Positions 35,958 through 47,499 of a stretch of DNA of 64,000 bases are shown here, in pieces. The translations under genes and the position numbers were made by a program. This DNA comes from Ashinkailepas kermadecensis (taxonomy: Eukaryota; Arthropoda; Thecostraca; Neolepadidae): the NCBI GenBank assembly GCA_034440615.1, contig JAOTOM010004302.1:157001-221000 (forward strand). The letters are read 5' to 3'. How positions within the stretch are numbered: the first letter of the stretch is position 1; every line of letters begins with the position of its first letter. A model generated the notes under the pieces. The model was not told the origin of the DNA. It worked only from the letters and a program-made list of their open reading frames with translations, and made no database searches.

Positions 35958-35963
35958 CTGCAA
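35958..35963 (-). other. splice acceptor of Pox meso terminal exon
   Basis: On the minus strand the sequence CTCTGTTGCAG precedes ACCCCAACATC. The junction is required because the paired domain begins a few residues downstream and no in-frame start codon precedes it. Confidence 0.85.
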
Positions 35964-35965
35964 CA

Positions 35966-36195
35966 GAGCGTTGGTGTCAGTGGAGCGTCAGTGGTGTCAG
36001 TGGAGCGTCAGTGGTGTCAGTGGAGCGTCAGTGGTGTCAGTGGAGCGTCAGTGGTGTCAGTGGAGCGTCAGTGGTGTCATGTGGAGCGTCAGTGGTGTCA
36101 TGTGGAGCGTCAGTGGTGTCAGTGGTGTCAGTGGAGCGTCAGTGGTGTCATGTGGAGCGTCAGTGGTGTCAGTGGAACGTCAGTGGTGTCATATG
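35966..36195. repeat. 20-bp minisatellite in the Pox meso intron
   Basis: About 11 units of GTGGTGTCAGTGGAGCGTCA, some with a CATG variant, starting within about 10 bp of the splice acceptor. The plus-strand frames here are by-products. Confidence 0.93.
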
Positions 36196-36249
36196 GAGCG
36201 GCACCGCTGGCCACCAACCACTGGCACACAGCATATGCCATTGCTGTAG

Positions 36250-36585
36250 AACACATTCACCAGTGACACGGAACACAGAACAGTGACACGGAACACAGAA
36301 CAGTGACACGGAACCACAGGACACCAGCAGCACAAACCACAGGACACCAGCAGAACAAACCACAGGTAAGAGACACCGACCACATGTCAGTGAGATGGAC
36401 TATAAATCACAGAGCACAGACCACAGACCACAAACAGTGATCACAGACCACGGACCACATGTCAGTGAGATGGACCATAAATCACAGAGCACAGACCACG
36501 GACCACAAACAGTGATCACAGACCACGGACCACAAACAGTGATCACAGACCACGGACCACATATCACAGAGCGCAGACCATGGAC
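36250..36585. repeat. CACGGAACACAGAA / ACCACAGACCACGGACC repeats
   Basis: Adjoining short arrays: about three units of CAGTGACACGGAACACAGAA at 36257-36315, two CAGGACACCAGCAG units, then about six degenerate units of about 27 bp with GATCACAGACCACGGACCAC up to 36580. Probably intronic or upstream of the Pox meso terminal exon. Confidence 0.85.
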
Positions 36586-39117
36586 CGACGGCACCCCTTG
36601 ATTCATCTCAATTTAGTGTCGACTTATGCTGGAGGTGCTTATGCCTCTTCCAGCCATCCTAGAGTTATCGTCGTACGCCGAACTTTTCATCGAAGTATCA
36701 GATTTTCGAATTGTCTTTTCCAACGGTGAGGAATGTAGCATTGCAAGTTCTGCAGCTGCTATGTAAGCTTTTCTAGCTGCAACACCGTCTTCTTGTCTCC
36801 TCTAATGTCTGGGTCGCGATGGAGAGCATGACTTGACAGCACCACGCTTCTCAATAAACAACAGCGGCTCCGCAATATGCACATCAAGCCTAACTGGTGA
36901 TCCTCCACCATTAGGCATTGCTATGTACTTTGTATCAATAATTAATTGATGAAGCGACGGACTGAGCGAATATTTGAAAACGTAAAACTAATTCTTGGGG
37001 AAATAGCGTGGCCAGAGCTGCCTCAGTTGCAGTTGCTTGCAGTTGCTCAAGGGCCTGACGAGACCGGGGGACTGCTTGTGTAAGTGCGTAGAAAACTTGA
37101 TCAATGGGTGGATCAAGTTCATTTAAACGTCTAGTGAGGGAGCGTCCCTTTGTCTCCGTGGACATTGCTGGTCCGTTCTGCTACCGATGGCTCAACCGTT
37201 GAAGCGACAATATTATTGAGATTTTCGATAGCTGGAAGATGTGGAACCCGTTTCATTCCATTGATCCACTCTTCATTGATCCACGCATTGATCCACGCTT
37301 TGTTCCTCACTGGTGATTGCTTTCAGTCAGATATGCTAATGTGTAGCTTCCCGATGTTATCCTTTGGTTGGTTTTTGGTATTAAAAAACCTCGACCTTTG
37401 AGATATTTAGCCTCCCCAATCTACGGATGGTCGCGGGCGAAGAGAGCCAGGGGCTTTGTGAGGAGCATCTTCCCCTTGCCACTCGTCCCGTTATCCTTTA
37501 TTAGCTATGAGTACTTAAACCTAATGGAAGTCAAAATTGTGAGAGAAAGTCAATCTTCGGATGAAACAAACATGACTTGAAAACAGCTGTAACTGAAATG
37601 TCATTAAACTTCCAGAAGCGCTACAATCGGGTAGGCTCCTGTTGCAGGAATTTAATTCGCATACACAGTGAATTTGTTCGGTCTTTGCAACTGCTCGTCA
37701 TGTGCATATCTGTATCTACCCAACAGGAACTTGTTCGAGTATCGTCCTATTCTGTCCCCATATAAGATTCCAGTAGAAGTGGCGAGGGCAAGTAGCGAGG
37801 GCAGGCGAGGGCACAAGCGAGGGCAAGTATTGGTCTTGCGGTTACCATGCAACAAGGGTTTCTCCTGATGGCGTCTCCAATCAATGAGTTGATGGGATGT
37901 TCCCCTGTCCCTCGACCCTTTTTCCATATTTTCTTCGTATGTTGGCGCATTAGATTTGTTAGTCAGAATGTGCTATGCAGCACCCATTCTGTATCCAAAG
38001 TAAACTTCTCAGTATTGTATTGATCCACCAAGAAGTGGAATGGGACACCACAGCTCGAGAGACTTCATTCGAGCTGACAGGGGCCACCTCAGGAGTCCGG
38101 GAGTTACACCAAGAAGGGTCTGAAGGGCCCTTTCACAGTTTAAAGCTCACCCTTGGGCGGCAACCTGCCAGCTTCGCCGTATGTGATGTTGCTGTGACCC
38201 CTAGCATTTCCAAAAGAGAGTGATAGTGAAACGACGCAAAATTGGAGGGTTACCTGTGACAAGATTTGAGGGCTGCCTGTGATGAGATTGATTTGCGATT
38301 GATACAAAATTGTCATACTTTGAATCCATGGTGGCCCTTCAGGTCGGGTCAAAGGTCAGTTGGCTACCATGTGAAGTCGGCACCGCGCCTCCCGTGGGGG
38401 GATGCCGGTGTGGGCCCGCTTATGCCCAGTGGTGCATGTATTTAGCAATGTGCAGAGGAATACCTTAACTGTCACCAGCTGACCATCAGTGCCATATTGG
38501 GAGTTTATTCAAACCCGTTACTGCGCTGTAGCAGTGATTACTATTCACTCACGAATTGACATTAATGGACAAGTTTTCCCTATGGAAGTAGTGTCAAAAT
38601 TAACTTCCCATATATTATCTGCAAGATCTACTGTGTATGAACACCAACTTTCATGGGCGTGAATGATCAACTCTGGTCGTGGCGCCCTAAAGCGCAGTTA
38701 ACTAGCTATACCAACGTATATGTTTAGAAGATTCATATTTGGTGCATGATATTGACAAACTGCAAGCACGGGCAAAGGGGTGCGGCAGAGGGAGTTGTCC
38801 TGTGACGCTGCGTGGAAAGAAAGAGCATCACTTCCTCACCCATTCTCAACTCAGATCTGACCCCACGCCTTTGGTTGCCCATCTCCGGACGCTGAGTTCG
38901 GACGCGCTGCCGGTACATGGTTGATGGTGTTCGGTTGGACAGGCGGGTGACGGTGTAAGGGGGGGGGGGAGCTGCCTACGACCCAGCTATGTCACCATGG
39001 CTGCCTATTGCACCGGATGTGTGCACCAGACGCCACATAAACCGCCCGTGTTTGAGAGTGGTGACTTTTGTTTGTTTTTCTCGGTGTAGCTAGTTTCGGC
39101 CACAAAGTGGTCAGTTT
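36586..39117. other. unique region, possible Pox meso intron or upstream DNA
   Basis: About 2.5 kb of mostly single-copy sequence. A GCGAGGGCAAG motif recurs three times at about 37783-37828. A G-run lies at 38959-38970. I could not find the first Pox meso exon here or another recognisable coding exon. Confidence 0.45.
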
Positions 39118-39676
39118 GAGGAAGCGTGGCGTACGGGAGGTGGTGAGCGTGGGGGGAGGTGGTGAGAGTGGGGGGAGGTGGTGAGCGTGGGTGAGGTGGT
39201 GAGAGTGAGGAGATGGTGAGCGTGGGGAGATGGTGAGCGTGGGGAGGTGGTGAGCGTGGGGAGGTGGTGAGCGCGGGTGGGAGGTGGTGAGTGTGGGGGG
39301 AGGTGGTGAGCGTGGGGGGAGGTGGTGAATGTGGGTGAGAGATGGTGAGCGTGGGGGGAGGTGGTGATTTCGGGGGGGAAGTGGTGAGTGCGGGGGGAGG
39401 TGGTGAGCACTGGCGGGAGGTGGTGAATCGTGGGTGAGAGAAGGTGAGCGGTGGGGGTGGTGGTGAGTGTGGGGGGAGGTGGTGAGCGTGGGGGAGGAGG
39501 TGAGCGTGGGGGAGGTGGTGAGCGTGGGGGAGGTGGTGAGCGTGGGGGAGGAGGTGAGTGCGGGCGGGAGGTGGTGTGCACTGGGGGAGGAGGTGAGCAT
39601 GGGCAGGAGGTGGTGAGCGTGGGCGGAAGGTGGTGAGTGTGGGCGGAAAGTGATGAGCGCGGGCGGGAGATGGTTA
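39118..39676. repeat. GGTGGTGAGCGTGGGGGGA-type minisatellite
   Basis: About 30 units of 16-20 bp, variable in length, purine-rich on the plus strand. Strong G/C strand asymmetry could favour R-loop or G-quadruplex structure (inference). Confidence 0.92.
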
Positions 39677-40306
39677 GTTGAGCGTCGATAGCGCCGAGCC
39701 AGCATATATCTCGCACTTTACCAACTGAATATGCATTTCCCCAGAATGCTGTCTCAGATGTGGCGATTGCTGTCATTCAGTTTGCATGCAGGAGTCACAG
39801 CCGAGCTTCATGAAATTGCTTGGAGGGTTGTTGTTATTTTTGTTGTTATTTGTCGTTATTGTTTGGAGGGCACAAGTGCATATACTGAAAAACTTCCAGA
39901 TATTAGAACAGTCGAGGGGTCGGCCCTTGGGAGTTTGGCACCCTGATGCGATATGCATTGGCTTAGTGCACACCAGTAGCTACGATAGGTGCATGACATT
40001 TGATGATGTTGAGTGCATTAGTGAGCGGTATTTGTGTCAAAATGTTCAGACAGGTCACCTTTTGCTCATGGTAAGAAGATCTGTCCTAATATTATTTGAT
40101 ACATGCATGCTCAGTACCAGTATTCGTCTGATTCTGAGTGGCTTGACCCCGGGCACCCGCACCAAGTGGCATGGATTTCATAGCAGTCGTTAAGTTCCTG
40201 CTAAGTGCAGTATAAACTGGTCACCTGCATCGACCTGTTTTGAGACCCTAAATTGAAATATGCAAACATGACCACAGTTTGGATCAGTGAAGTAAGTGTA
40301 CTTCCT

Positions 40307-40370
<64 letters not shown>

Positions 40371-40396
40371 AACGTGCATCTTCCCCACTCCTCTAT
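39677..40396. other. unique spacer with (GA)n
   Basis: A 135-codon plus frame (39786-40193) starts with a leucine/valine-rich membrane-like stretch but has no family match I recognise, so I do not call it. A (GA)n microsatellite lies at about 40313-40368, next to element copy 2. Confidence 0.5.
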
Positions 40397-41325
40397 CACG
40401 CGCACTGGAGGAGGGGGGGCGAAATCCGCCCACCCCTCCGGTTGTTCATACATAACTGCAGATTTTAGCGGTCGATATACGTGATTTTCTGCGTAGCTGC
40501 TGAGAAATGAACGGCGCGTCGTTTAAAGTAAGTAAAATGGAAATCGACCGAATATTTTTCGAGTTAGAGGCTATTTAATTAAAAATAAATTGGTAGCGCC
40601 AGACCACAAAAATCGGCGCTGATGCGCTTCCCGTATATCCGCAAAAGGGAAGTGTTCTTGGCAACACTAGCGACTTGTTTGATGTATATTGATATGCTAT
40701 ACAGTTTCAATGTCATGTTAGGTCACCGAGGTCAAGTCAGGTCAAGTTAATGACAGGTTAATGGAACCAAACTTGGTCAACTGGAATGTTGTCATAAATG
40801 CACTACTGTTTGTCATTTGTACTGTTTGTCATTGCGTTTCCATACTTTATTCATATACTTCACTCCTTTCTTCGCGAAACCGATTGCGCCGAGCTGCCCG
40901 ACGGAGCAGTCGGGCGGGCGGCCCGGTTCCGGTAACTGGAACAGGTAACTGACCTGATAAAGTGCTGCTATATAGGTGACCTGAAGTCAAATGTCGAGTC
41001 TAGCATCTGTAATGCATCATTAGTAATGTCTAAAACATCAATGATGCCCATTTTGGAGCATTTAAACATAATCACCGCGATCCATGACAATGACAAGCCA
41101 AGCCACGCAAAACAATAAAATTTTGACAAATGTGACCCCATTTGACCTTGAAGATATAGACCTAAGGTCATAAAATTTGCACACAATAGAGTTCACTACC
41201 GTACCCATCCACCCTGCGAATTTCGTTCCTCCAGCTTTAATAGGAGCCGAGATCTTAGGGGGGCGTAATCCGCCCCCCCCCCCCCTCCAGTGCGCGTAAT
41301 TTTCCGAGGCCCTCCAGGGCGCGTG
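40397..41325 (-). mobile_element. non-autonomous TIR element, copy 2 (~929 bp)
   Basis: Reverse-oriented relative of the 19777-20693 element. Its left end is CACGCGCACTGGAGGAGG and its right end is CTCCAGGGCGCGTG, with CTAT directly repeated on both sides (40393-40396 and 41326-41329). Shared internal landmarks include GATGTATATTGATATG-like sequence, the GAGGTCAAGTCAGGTCAAGT segment, the CCGACGGAGCAGTCGGGC stem, and GAGCCGAGATCTTA near the double terminal repeat. The copies differ by many substitutions and small indels, so neither insertion is recent. No transposase frame. Confidence 0.82.
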
Positions 41326-41329
41326 CTAT

Positions 41330-41994
41330 CACAGTCGACAACAAAACATCCATCTGAAGTCCAAGTTAGCCAACACACCGTGAAAGGTGCAGCTATGCTA
41401 GATGAATGAGAACACGACAAACAGCACAGACTGGAGGTCTGCAGCACCGGAGGGGAGGGGGGCGGGGGAATTTGAGTAATCAGTATTGTCGGACTGAGCG
41501 AGCGGTTGAGCCTGCCGGCCAACAGAAGCTACAGCACCGTCACCGACCGTTGGCTCGCTCAGTCGAGCGAAGCCCGAACACATGACCGTCATACAGGCCG
41601 CCGCCCAGTGTACACTCACACGGCGCATTGTTTATTTGCACTGTGTTCGGCGCAGCCGTGTATGCAGTGCTCGTCTGACGGTTCGGCGGCGCAGCCGTGT
41701 ATGCAGTGCTCGTCTGACGGTTCGGCGGCACACAGACGGGGGTGATGCATGCGTCTGTGTCCTCGAGAATCGCAATGGAGATCCAGTAGCTGGCATGCAC
41801 GTGATCAGCGTCGTTAATTCAGCTGCACAGTCGGACTTCAAAGTCGGACTTCAAAGTGTGCCCGTTGTGGTCCGGCGGGCGTTCAGACTTCACAGCTCTG
41901 CAACTGCGGACTGAGTTACCGGGACCACCCCAGCACTGCGGCAGGGGGTTGTCAACGGCGTCTGCAGCCGTCACCGGCCGGCCGTGTCACGGCG
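41330..41994. other. spacer with two-copy 39-bp repeat
   Basis: Two copies of a 39-bp unit (CGCAGCCGTGTATGCAGTGC...) lie at about 41646-41729. A short direct repeat (AGTCGGACTTCAAAGT) lies at about 41828-41858. No gene is recognised. Confidence 0.55.
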
Positions 41995-43325
41995 TAGTGA
42001 TGTGACGATGTGACGGTATGACAATGTGACGGTGAGACGGTGTGACAATATGGCAGTGCGACGGTGTGATGGTGTGACGGTGTGACGGTGTGACGGTATG
42101 ACGGTGTGACGGACCGGCCATGTGATGGTGTGATGGTGTGACGGTGTGACGATGTGGCAGTGCGACTGTGTGTGACGATGTGGCAGTGTGACGGTGTGTG
42201 ACGATGTGACGATGTGGTAGTGTGACGGACCGGCCGTGTGGCGGTGTGATGGTGTGAAGGTGTGACTATGTGACGATGTGGTAGTGTGACGGTATGTGAC
42301 GATGTGACGATGTGGTAGTGTGACGGACCGGCCGTGTGACGGTGTGATGGTGTGAAGGTGTGACTATGTGACGATGTGGTAGTGTGACGGTATGTGACGA
42401 TGTGACGATGTGGTAGTGTGACGGACCGGCCGGTGAGGTGTGATGGGTGAAGGTGTGACTATGTGACGATGTGGTAGTGTGACGGTATGTGACGATGTGA
42501 CGATGTGGTAGTGTGACGGACCGGCCGTGTGACGGTGTGATGGTGTGAAGGTGTGACTATGTGACGATGTGGTAGTGTGACGGACCGGCCGTGTGACGAT
42601 GTGGTGGTGTGACGGTGTGTGACGATGTGGCAGTGCGACTGTGTGTGACGATGTGGCAGTGTGGCGGTGTGTGACGATGTGGTAGTATGACGGACGTGTG
42701 TTTGACGTGGTTGGGTTGTGAGTGGAACCTTACGGTGTGACGGTGTGTGACGATGTGGCAGTGTGACGGTGTGTGACGATGTGGTAGTGTGACGGTATGT
42801 GACGATGTGGTAGTGTGACGGACCGGCCGTGTGACGGTGTGTGACGATGTGGTAGTGTGACGGTGTGTGACGATGTGGCATGTGACCCGACTGTGTGCGA
42901 TGTGTAACGATGTGGCAGTGTGACGGTGTGTGACGGATGTGTGACGATGTGGTAGTGTGACGGACCGGCCGTGTGACGGTGTGTGACGATGTGGTAGTGT
43001 GACGGTGTGTGACGATGTGGTAGTGTGACGGTGTGTGACGATGTGGTAGTGTGACGGGCCGGCTGTGTGACGATGTGTGACGATGTGGTAGTGTGACGGT
43101 GTGTGACGATGTGGTAGTGTGACGGGCCGGCTGTGTGACGATGTGGTAGTGTGACGGTGTGTGACGATGTGGTAGTGTGACGGTGTGTGACGATGTGGTA
43201 GTGTGACGGTGTGTGACGATGTGGTAGTGTGACGGTGTGTGACGATGTGGTAGTGTGACGGTGTGTGACGGTGTGTGACGATGTGGTAGTGTGACAGTGT
43301 GACGGACCGGCCGTGTGACGGTGTG
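41995..43325. repeat. TGTGACGGTGTGTGACGATG-type satellite
   Basis: A 1.3-kb array of TGTGACGGTG, TGACGATGTGGTAG and GACGGACCGGCCGTG modules combined into higher-order units of about 60-120 bp in the left part (about 42100-42600). The right part is a more regular run of about 26-bp units. Minus-strand frames rich in HRHTPSHYHIVT are by-products. Confidence 0.93.
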
Positions 43326-43534
43326 CCGCGTGACGCCGTCGCAGTGCGACAGCAGTGGAGGCGGCCGCCACAAAGGCGTGTGGCGTGGCCCAGCACGTCC
43401 GGCGCGGCCTGTCGGCCTTCTGCAGCCTGTCACGCCGTGACGCGCACTGTAAATATTGCACAGCCGGCGTGATATACATGATAGCCGACCAGACCGCGCC
43501 GCCCGCAGGCCGCCGAACGCTTTTCAGCGGTTAG
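43326..43534. other. GC-rich spacer
   Basis: CpG-rich DNA between two arrays. No gene is recognised. Confidence 0.4.
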
Positions 43535-43838
43535 CAGGCTCACCTCTCGGCCAGCGCAGGGATAACGACTACTGTTGAGGGCAGCGGGTCCAGCACATCT
43601 CGCAGGGATACCGACTACTGCTGAGGCCAGCGGGTCCAGCACATCTCGCAGGGATACCGACTACTCCTGAGGTCAGCGGGTCCAGTACATCTCGCAGGGA
43701 TACCGACTACTGCTGAGGCCAGCGGGTCCAGCACATCTCGCAGGGATACCGACTACTGCTGAGGCCAGCGGGTCCAGCACATCTCGCAGGGATACCGACT
43801 ACTGCTGAGGCCAGCGGGTCCAGCATACCCCACAGGAA
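43535..43838. repeat. 46-bp minisatellite (GGGATACCGACTACTGCTGA)
   Basis: About six units of 46 bp with GGCCAGCGGGTCCAGCACAT. The outermost units are diverged. Confidence 0.93.
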
Positions 43839-44462
43839 ACTGACTGCTGCTGAGTTCTTCTGAGCGACCCGATCCTCTTCGGCACGACCATCAAGCTTTT
43901 GAACCTCAATTATTTCTTTTTCACAGCGTTCCAAGTCCTAATTCACTCACTCAGACTTAAAACAGCTCATTTAACTTTAATATTTAGCCTCTTCCATCAC
44001 ACTGTTTTTCTTTCTTTGAGAACTCTCATTATTTGTTCAAAGAAAGTGCTTTCTGGCAGAACCTGGTCCGTGTCGGGTGGGCCAGCACCGGCTTGGCCAG
44101 CCGTCGGTCTCGTAGTTACGCCATGCCACGTGGCCTGCATGCTGTCTAACGGTGAGTGGGAGAGGTGAGTACTACTGGCAGCTTTTTCAAGCAATTGTTC
44201 GGTGCACGGGTTCGATTTGTGGGTGTGCGTAACGTTCCTGGATCGCACATTGGCAAAGCCACTCCCTTGCGTGGCTTGCGAGTTGGCACCGATCCCTGCT
44301 CCTCTGAGTATGTGTAGTTTGCCTTTGTTTGCCATCTTTGAGTGCTCATTTGTGAGTCAGAAAGCCGACCAGAAAACTTTACCTGTCAACGTTAGTTCCC
44401 AGCTGTGTACAGCTGTGTACAGCTGTGTACTCCACCGCCCTCCTGGTTGTGTGTATGACCAA
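43839..44462. other. unique spacer
   Basis: Single-copy sequence. AGCTGTGTAC is repeated three times at 44400-44429. No gene is recognised. Confidence 0.5.
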
Positions 44463-44655
44463 TGACGCAGCCAGGATTTTCGTACGGAGAGCCGGCCGAA
44501 AGAAATTGCATGCAACAGAGAACACTTTGGGCGCGCTTCGCGTGCCCAAAATGTTTGGTTTGGTTTGGTTCTACAAATTTCCTACTTGATCCAGTGCATT
44601 TTTGGTAGCAAGGGAAGGACCGGGCCACCGGACTTCCCTTTGGCTGCGCCTCTGG
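44463..44655. mobile_element. short TIR-like repeat element (GACGCAGCCAGGATT end)
   Basis: Left end TGACGCAGCCAGGATTTTCG and right end CCCTTTGGCTGCGCCTC are inverted with respect to each other. A related sequence starts at 51123 with GTGGCGCAGCCAGGATTGTA and shares a palindrome-like core (GCGCGCTTCGCGTGC here, GCGCGCTGAGCGCGC there). This looks like a small decayed DNA transposon family. Superfamily not determined. Confidence 0.45.
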
Positions 44656-44965
44656 TTGCGACGGTTAAGAAGTGTAGCATTGCAAGCATCATGACAGCAC
44701 AAACATATTTTTTATTTCGACTACCTTTACTGAAGTGATATTATTTGTAAACTGTACCTGGAATGACCCTTGGCGAAACATTTTTCATAAACTTTCTATC
44801 TGAAGATACCAGCTGACGATGGAGCCGCTGTGAGCCCCGAACGCTCGTGAAAAGTGTTTGACAAAGGGTGATCCCAAACAACTATATCAATCCTATTAAC
44901 CCTTTGATATGTCTCTCAAAGAATTGATATTACTTGGCCCACCTGGCAACCACATGCTTCTCACA
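44656..44965. other. unique spacer with possible retroelement 3' end
   Basis: CTGAAGATACCAGCTGACGA at about 44802 followed by GAGCCCCGAACGCTCGTGAA resembles the tails of Penelope-like or other non-LTR elements. Evidence is weak. Confidence 0.25.
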
Positions 44966-45186
<221 letters not shown>

Positions 45187-45190
<4 letters not shown>

Positions 45191-45892
45191 CTTTCCACTT
45201 CCTCTCCTTCTATATCCCCGCTGGCACGTGTTGTCGTCTTGAATCGACTCTATCCGTTGTGCCAAGACAGAGAGACCTTTGCAGGCCACTGAGCTAACCA
45301 GGTAGGTAATGCCCTCGCTCGCTGGGCGAGCGAGGGCAAGCTCCTAGTGACGCCCCTAATGGTACGCACAATCAGACAAAATAACGAGTGCATTGGACGA
45401 AAGAGCCCTGAGATGACGGGGTACCAGGGAAGGATGCAACAGTCGCAAAGTTAATGACTTTTACCTTCTGCACCTAACACATGTTCTGGTTATATTGAAC
45501 TTATAATATCGAAGTCAGGAAATGGCATGGTAATTCTTCATTAGTGCAACACACCCGGCGTTAAGTTATGTCTACATCCTAATATTCCCCTGAGAGTCAT
45601 TTCATCTTCATAACAAACGAGCACTGAAGTCATTACAAACAGGTGAAGTGAAGTACTGCAGCACTTGTTGGGATGTTCAGAATTTACAGGCGCCGTTTGA
45701 ATAACTTCAGCTCTCATAGTACTACTAAATTGACCATCGCAAAGATAGCCTGCCAGGTATTCAGTTAGCCTAGGTATACTAGGTATTCAATTAGGGAACA
45801 GAACCAACCCCCTTAGCTAGTCGACAAAACCTTGCGGTTTGTTTTCAATCCAGGTACAACTATGCATGAGTCCTATGCATGAGTTCATCATC
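45187..45892. other. unique spacer with short perfect hairpin
   Basis: A perfect 12-bp inverted repeat GCCCTCGCTCGC with spacer TGG lies at 45311-45337. The rest is single-copy with no gene recognised. Confidence 0.6.
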
Positions 45893-46082
45893 GGGGATCG
45901 CGGTAGCTCAGTTGATAGGACGTTAGCCTCTCGATCGCAAGATCGTGAGTTCCGATCCCACAACCAGTGGGATTTCCGAGCCCATCCGCTACTAATTGGC
46001 GTGAGAGGTTGACGATGCTCTTTAGCACAGCAGTCGAATGCGTTGCAAAAGAACCAAGGTTCTTTTTCACGCCTGCATTCAT
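45893..46082 (+). mobile_element. tRNA-derived SINE-like sequence
   Basis: A tRNA-like head carries an A box (TAGCTCAGTTGAT, 45904-45916) and, about 30 nt later, a B box-like GAGTTCCGATCCC (45948-45960). The B box departs from the canonical GGTTCGANTCC by a shifted base, and the D-arm pairing is imperfect, so it is not an intact tRNA gene. An unrelated tail follows to about 46080. A tRNA pseudogene is the alternative. Confidence 0.6.
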
Positions 46083-46269
46083 GACACACTCCTCGTTGTT
46101 CAGCTCGCACCACGGTTAAGTTTCGCTTTGCTCCACTTTCCGTTCCAGAAGCACATTAACGTTCTTCTCACGTTCTTCTCAAGGTCTTCTCTTCCCAGAC
46201 CACTGTCAGCTGCTCCGTTAGATTAGAAGGACGCCCACGTCTACCCAGTCGGCCCGACGTGACCGCACC

Positions 46270-46331
46270 AGCAGTGACGTGACGTGACGTGACGTGACGT
46301 GACGTGACGTGACGTGACGTGACGTGACGTG
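46270..46331. repeat. (TGACG)n pentamer array
   Basis: About 11 perfect GTGAC pentamers. Every junction contains TGACG, the half-site of CREB/ATF bZIP factors. It lies at the edge of a CpG-rich block. Confidence 0.95.
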
Positions 46332-46720
46332 CGGCGGCTCGGCACGGCCTGCCTACGTCAGCTGTCGATCCCTCCGACCGACCAACTAGCCCACAGACGG
46401 CCGCACGGCTGCCACTTCATAAATAAATAGCCGCCGCGACGGCGGGACGGCGGAGGCAGCGCTCCCCAGGGGGCGGCCGCTCTCCGGCAGATCGCCCCAG
46501 GGGGCAGCGTCAAAGCCGTGCCGCCGTCTGCAGCGGGGCAGCCGGGCAGACGGCGGCCGGCCGGCCGGGCGGCTCGCGCCGGCACTGGGCCGGTCGGCGG
46601 TCACAACACCGCCTGGAGCGGACGCAGCGCCAGGCCGAGTCGTCGCCGCCGGCCGGACAGCGCCAATCAAACGTGACAGATGTGGTTATCATGCGGCCTG
46701 CAGAGAATCACCCGTCCTCG
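46332..46720. other. CpG-rich block
   Basis: GC- and CpG-dense DNA with one CCAAT box (about 46661, GCGCCAATCAAACG). No coding exon is recognised despite frames on both strands. Confidence 0.5.
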
Positions 46721-46941
46721 CCGGACGTCGGTGTTACTAGGTCACGGCCGGACAGCTCCGAATGCCGACATAACGTGCAATCGCGCTCTTGGCGCAAGCA
46801 GCGGCGGAACATATAACTGACGCGAAACAAAAATGGTTGTGGCGACATATTTACCATTTTTGCGATTGGAATTGCATTGGCGTATTCAGCACTGGTATAC
46901 AAGTAGTATTGAATACCTTTGCTTGACATATTGTGGAGCCC

Positions 46942-47275
46942 ATGTGTGCGACTGGTACGTTGGGTGTGTGTGACACTGCATGTGCGGCTGGTACGTTGGG
47001 TGTGTGTGACACTGCATGTGCGACTGGTACGTTGGGTGTGTGTGACACTGCATGTGCGACTGGTACGTTGGGTGTGTGTGACACTGCATGTGCGGCTGGT
47101 ACGTTGGGTGTGTGTGACACTGCATGTGCGACTGGTACGTTGGGTGTGTGTGACACTGCATGCGACTGGTACGCCAGTGCCACTGACATAGCGCTCACCG
47201 AATGCTGGCGTGTGACACTGCATGTGCGACTGGTACGTTGGGTGGGTGATTTGACACAGCATGTGCGGCTGGTAT
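46942..47275. repeat. 36-bp minisatellite (ACTGGTACGTTGGGTGTGTG)
   Basis: About eight units of 36 bp with TGACACTGCATGTGCG. GACATAGCGCTCACCGAATGCTGGCG occurs twice (about 47185 and 47302) as a longer-range duplication. Frames on both strands are by-products. Confidence 0.92.
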
Positions 47276-47499
47276 GCTGCACACTTCAAAGCCAGTGCCA
47301 TGACATAGCGCTCACCGAATGCTGGCGGTCCCTGCTGGTGGGGGAACCAGCGGCGGCGGCGGCCGCCGCGCCAGTGCTCACCATCCCACGCGGCAGTCGT
47401 CGGCGAATCATGAGCCCTTCTCAGCTGAGCGGCGCGTCCCCGCCAGGAATGCCATGAATCACAGCCGGCGGCGGCGGCAGAGGCTGCGCTGCCGCCGGC

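Noticed and set aside
35179..36286. Plus-strand frames of 356 and 165 codons over the Pox meso exon
   Set aside because: Antisense shadows of the paired-domain exon in GC-rich DNA, extended by the 20-bp array.
39786..40193. 135-codon frame with a membrane-like segment (LLLFLLLFVVIVW)
   Set aside because: The hydrophobic stretch comes from a T-rich TTGTTGTTATTT tract. No family is recognised and no splice or promoter context is seen.
42459..43479. Histidine/threonine-rich minus frames as a metal-binding protein
   Set aside because: They are the complement of the TGTGACGGTG satellite. Periodicity and frame-cycling explain them fully.
45893..45965. Functional tRNA gene
   Set aside because: The A box is good, but the B box is altered and D-arm and acceptor pairing are poor. 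A tRNA-derived repeat fits better.
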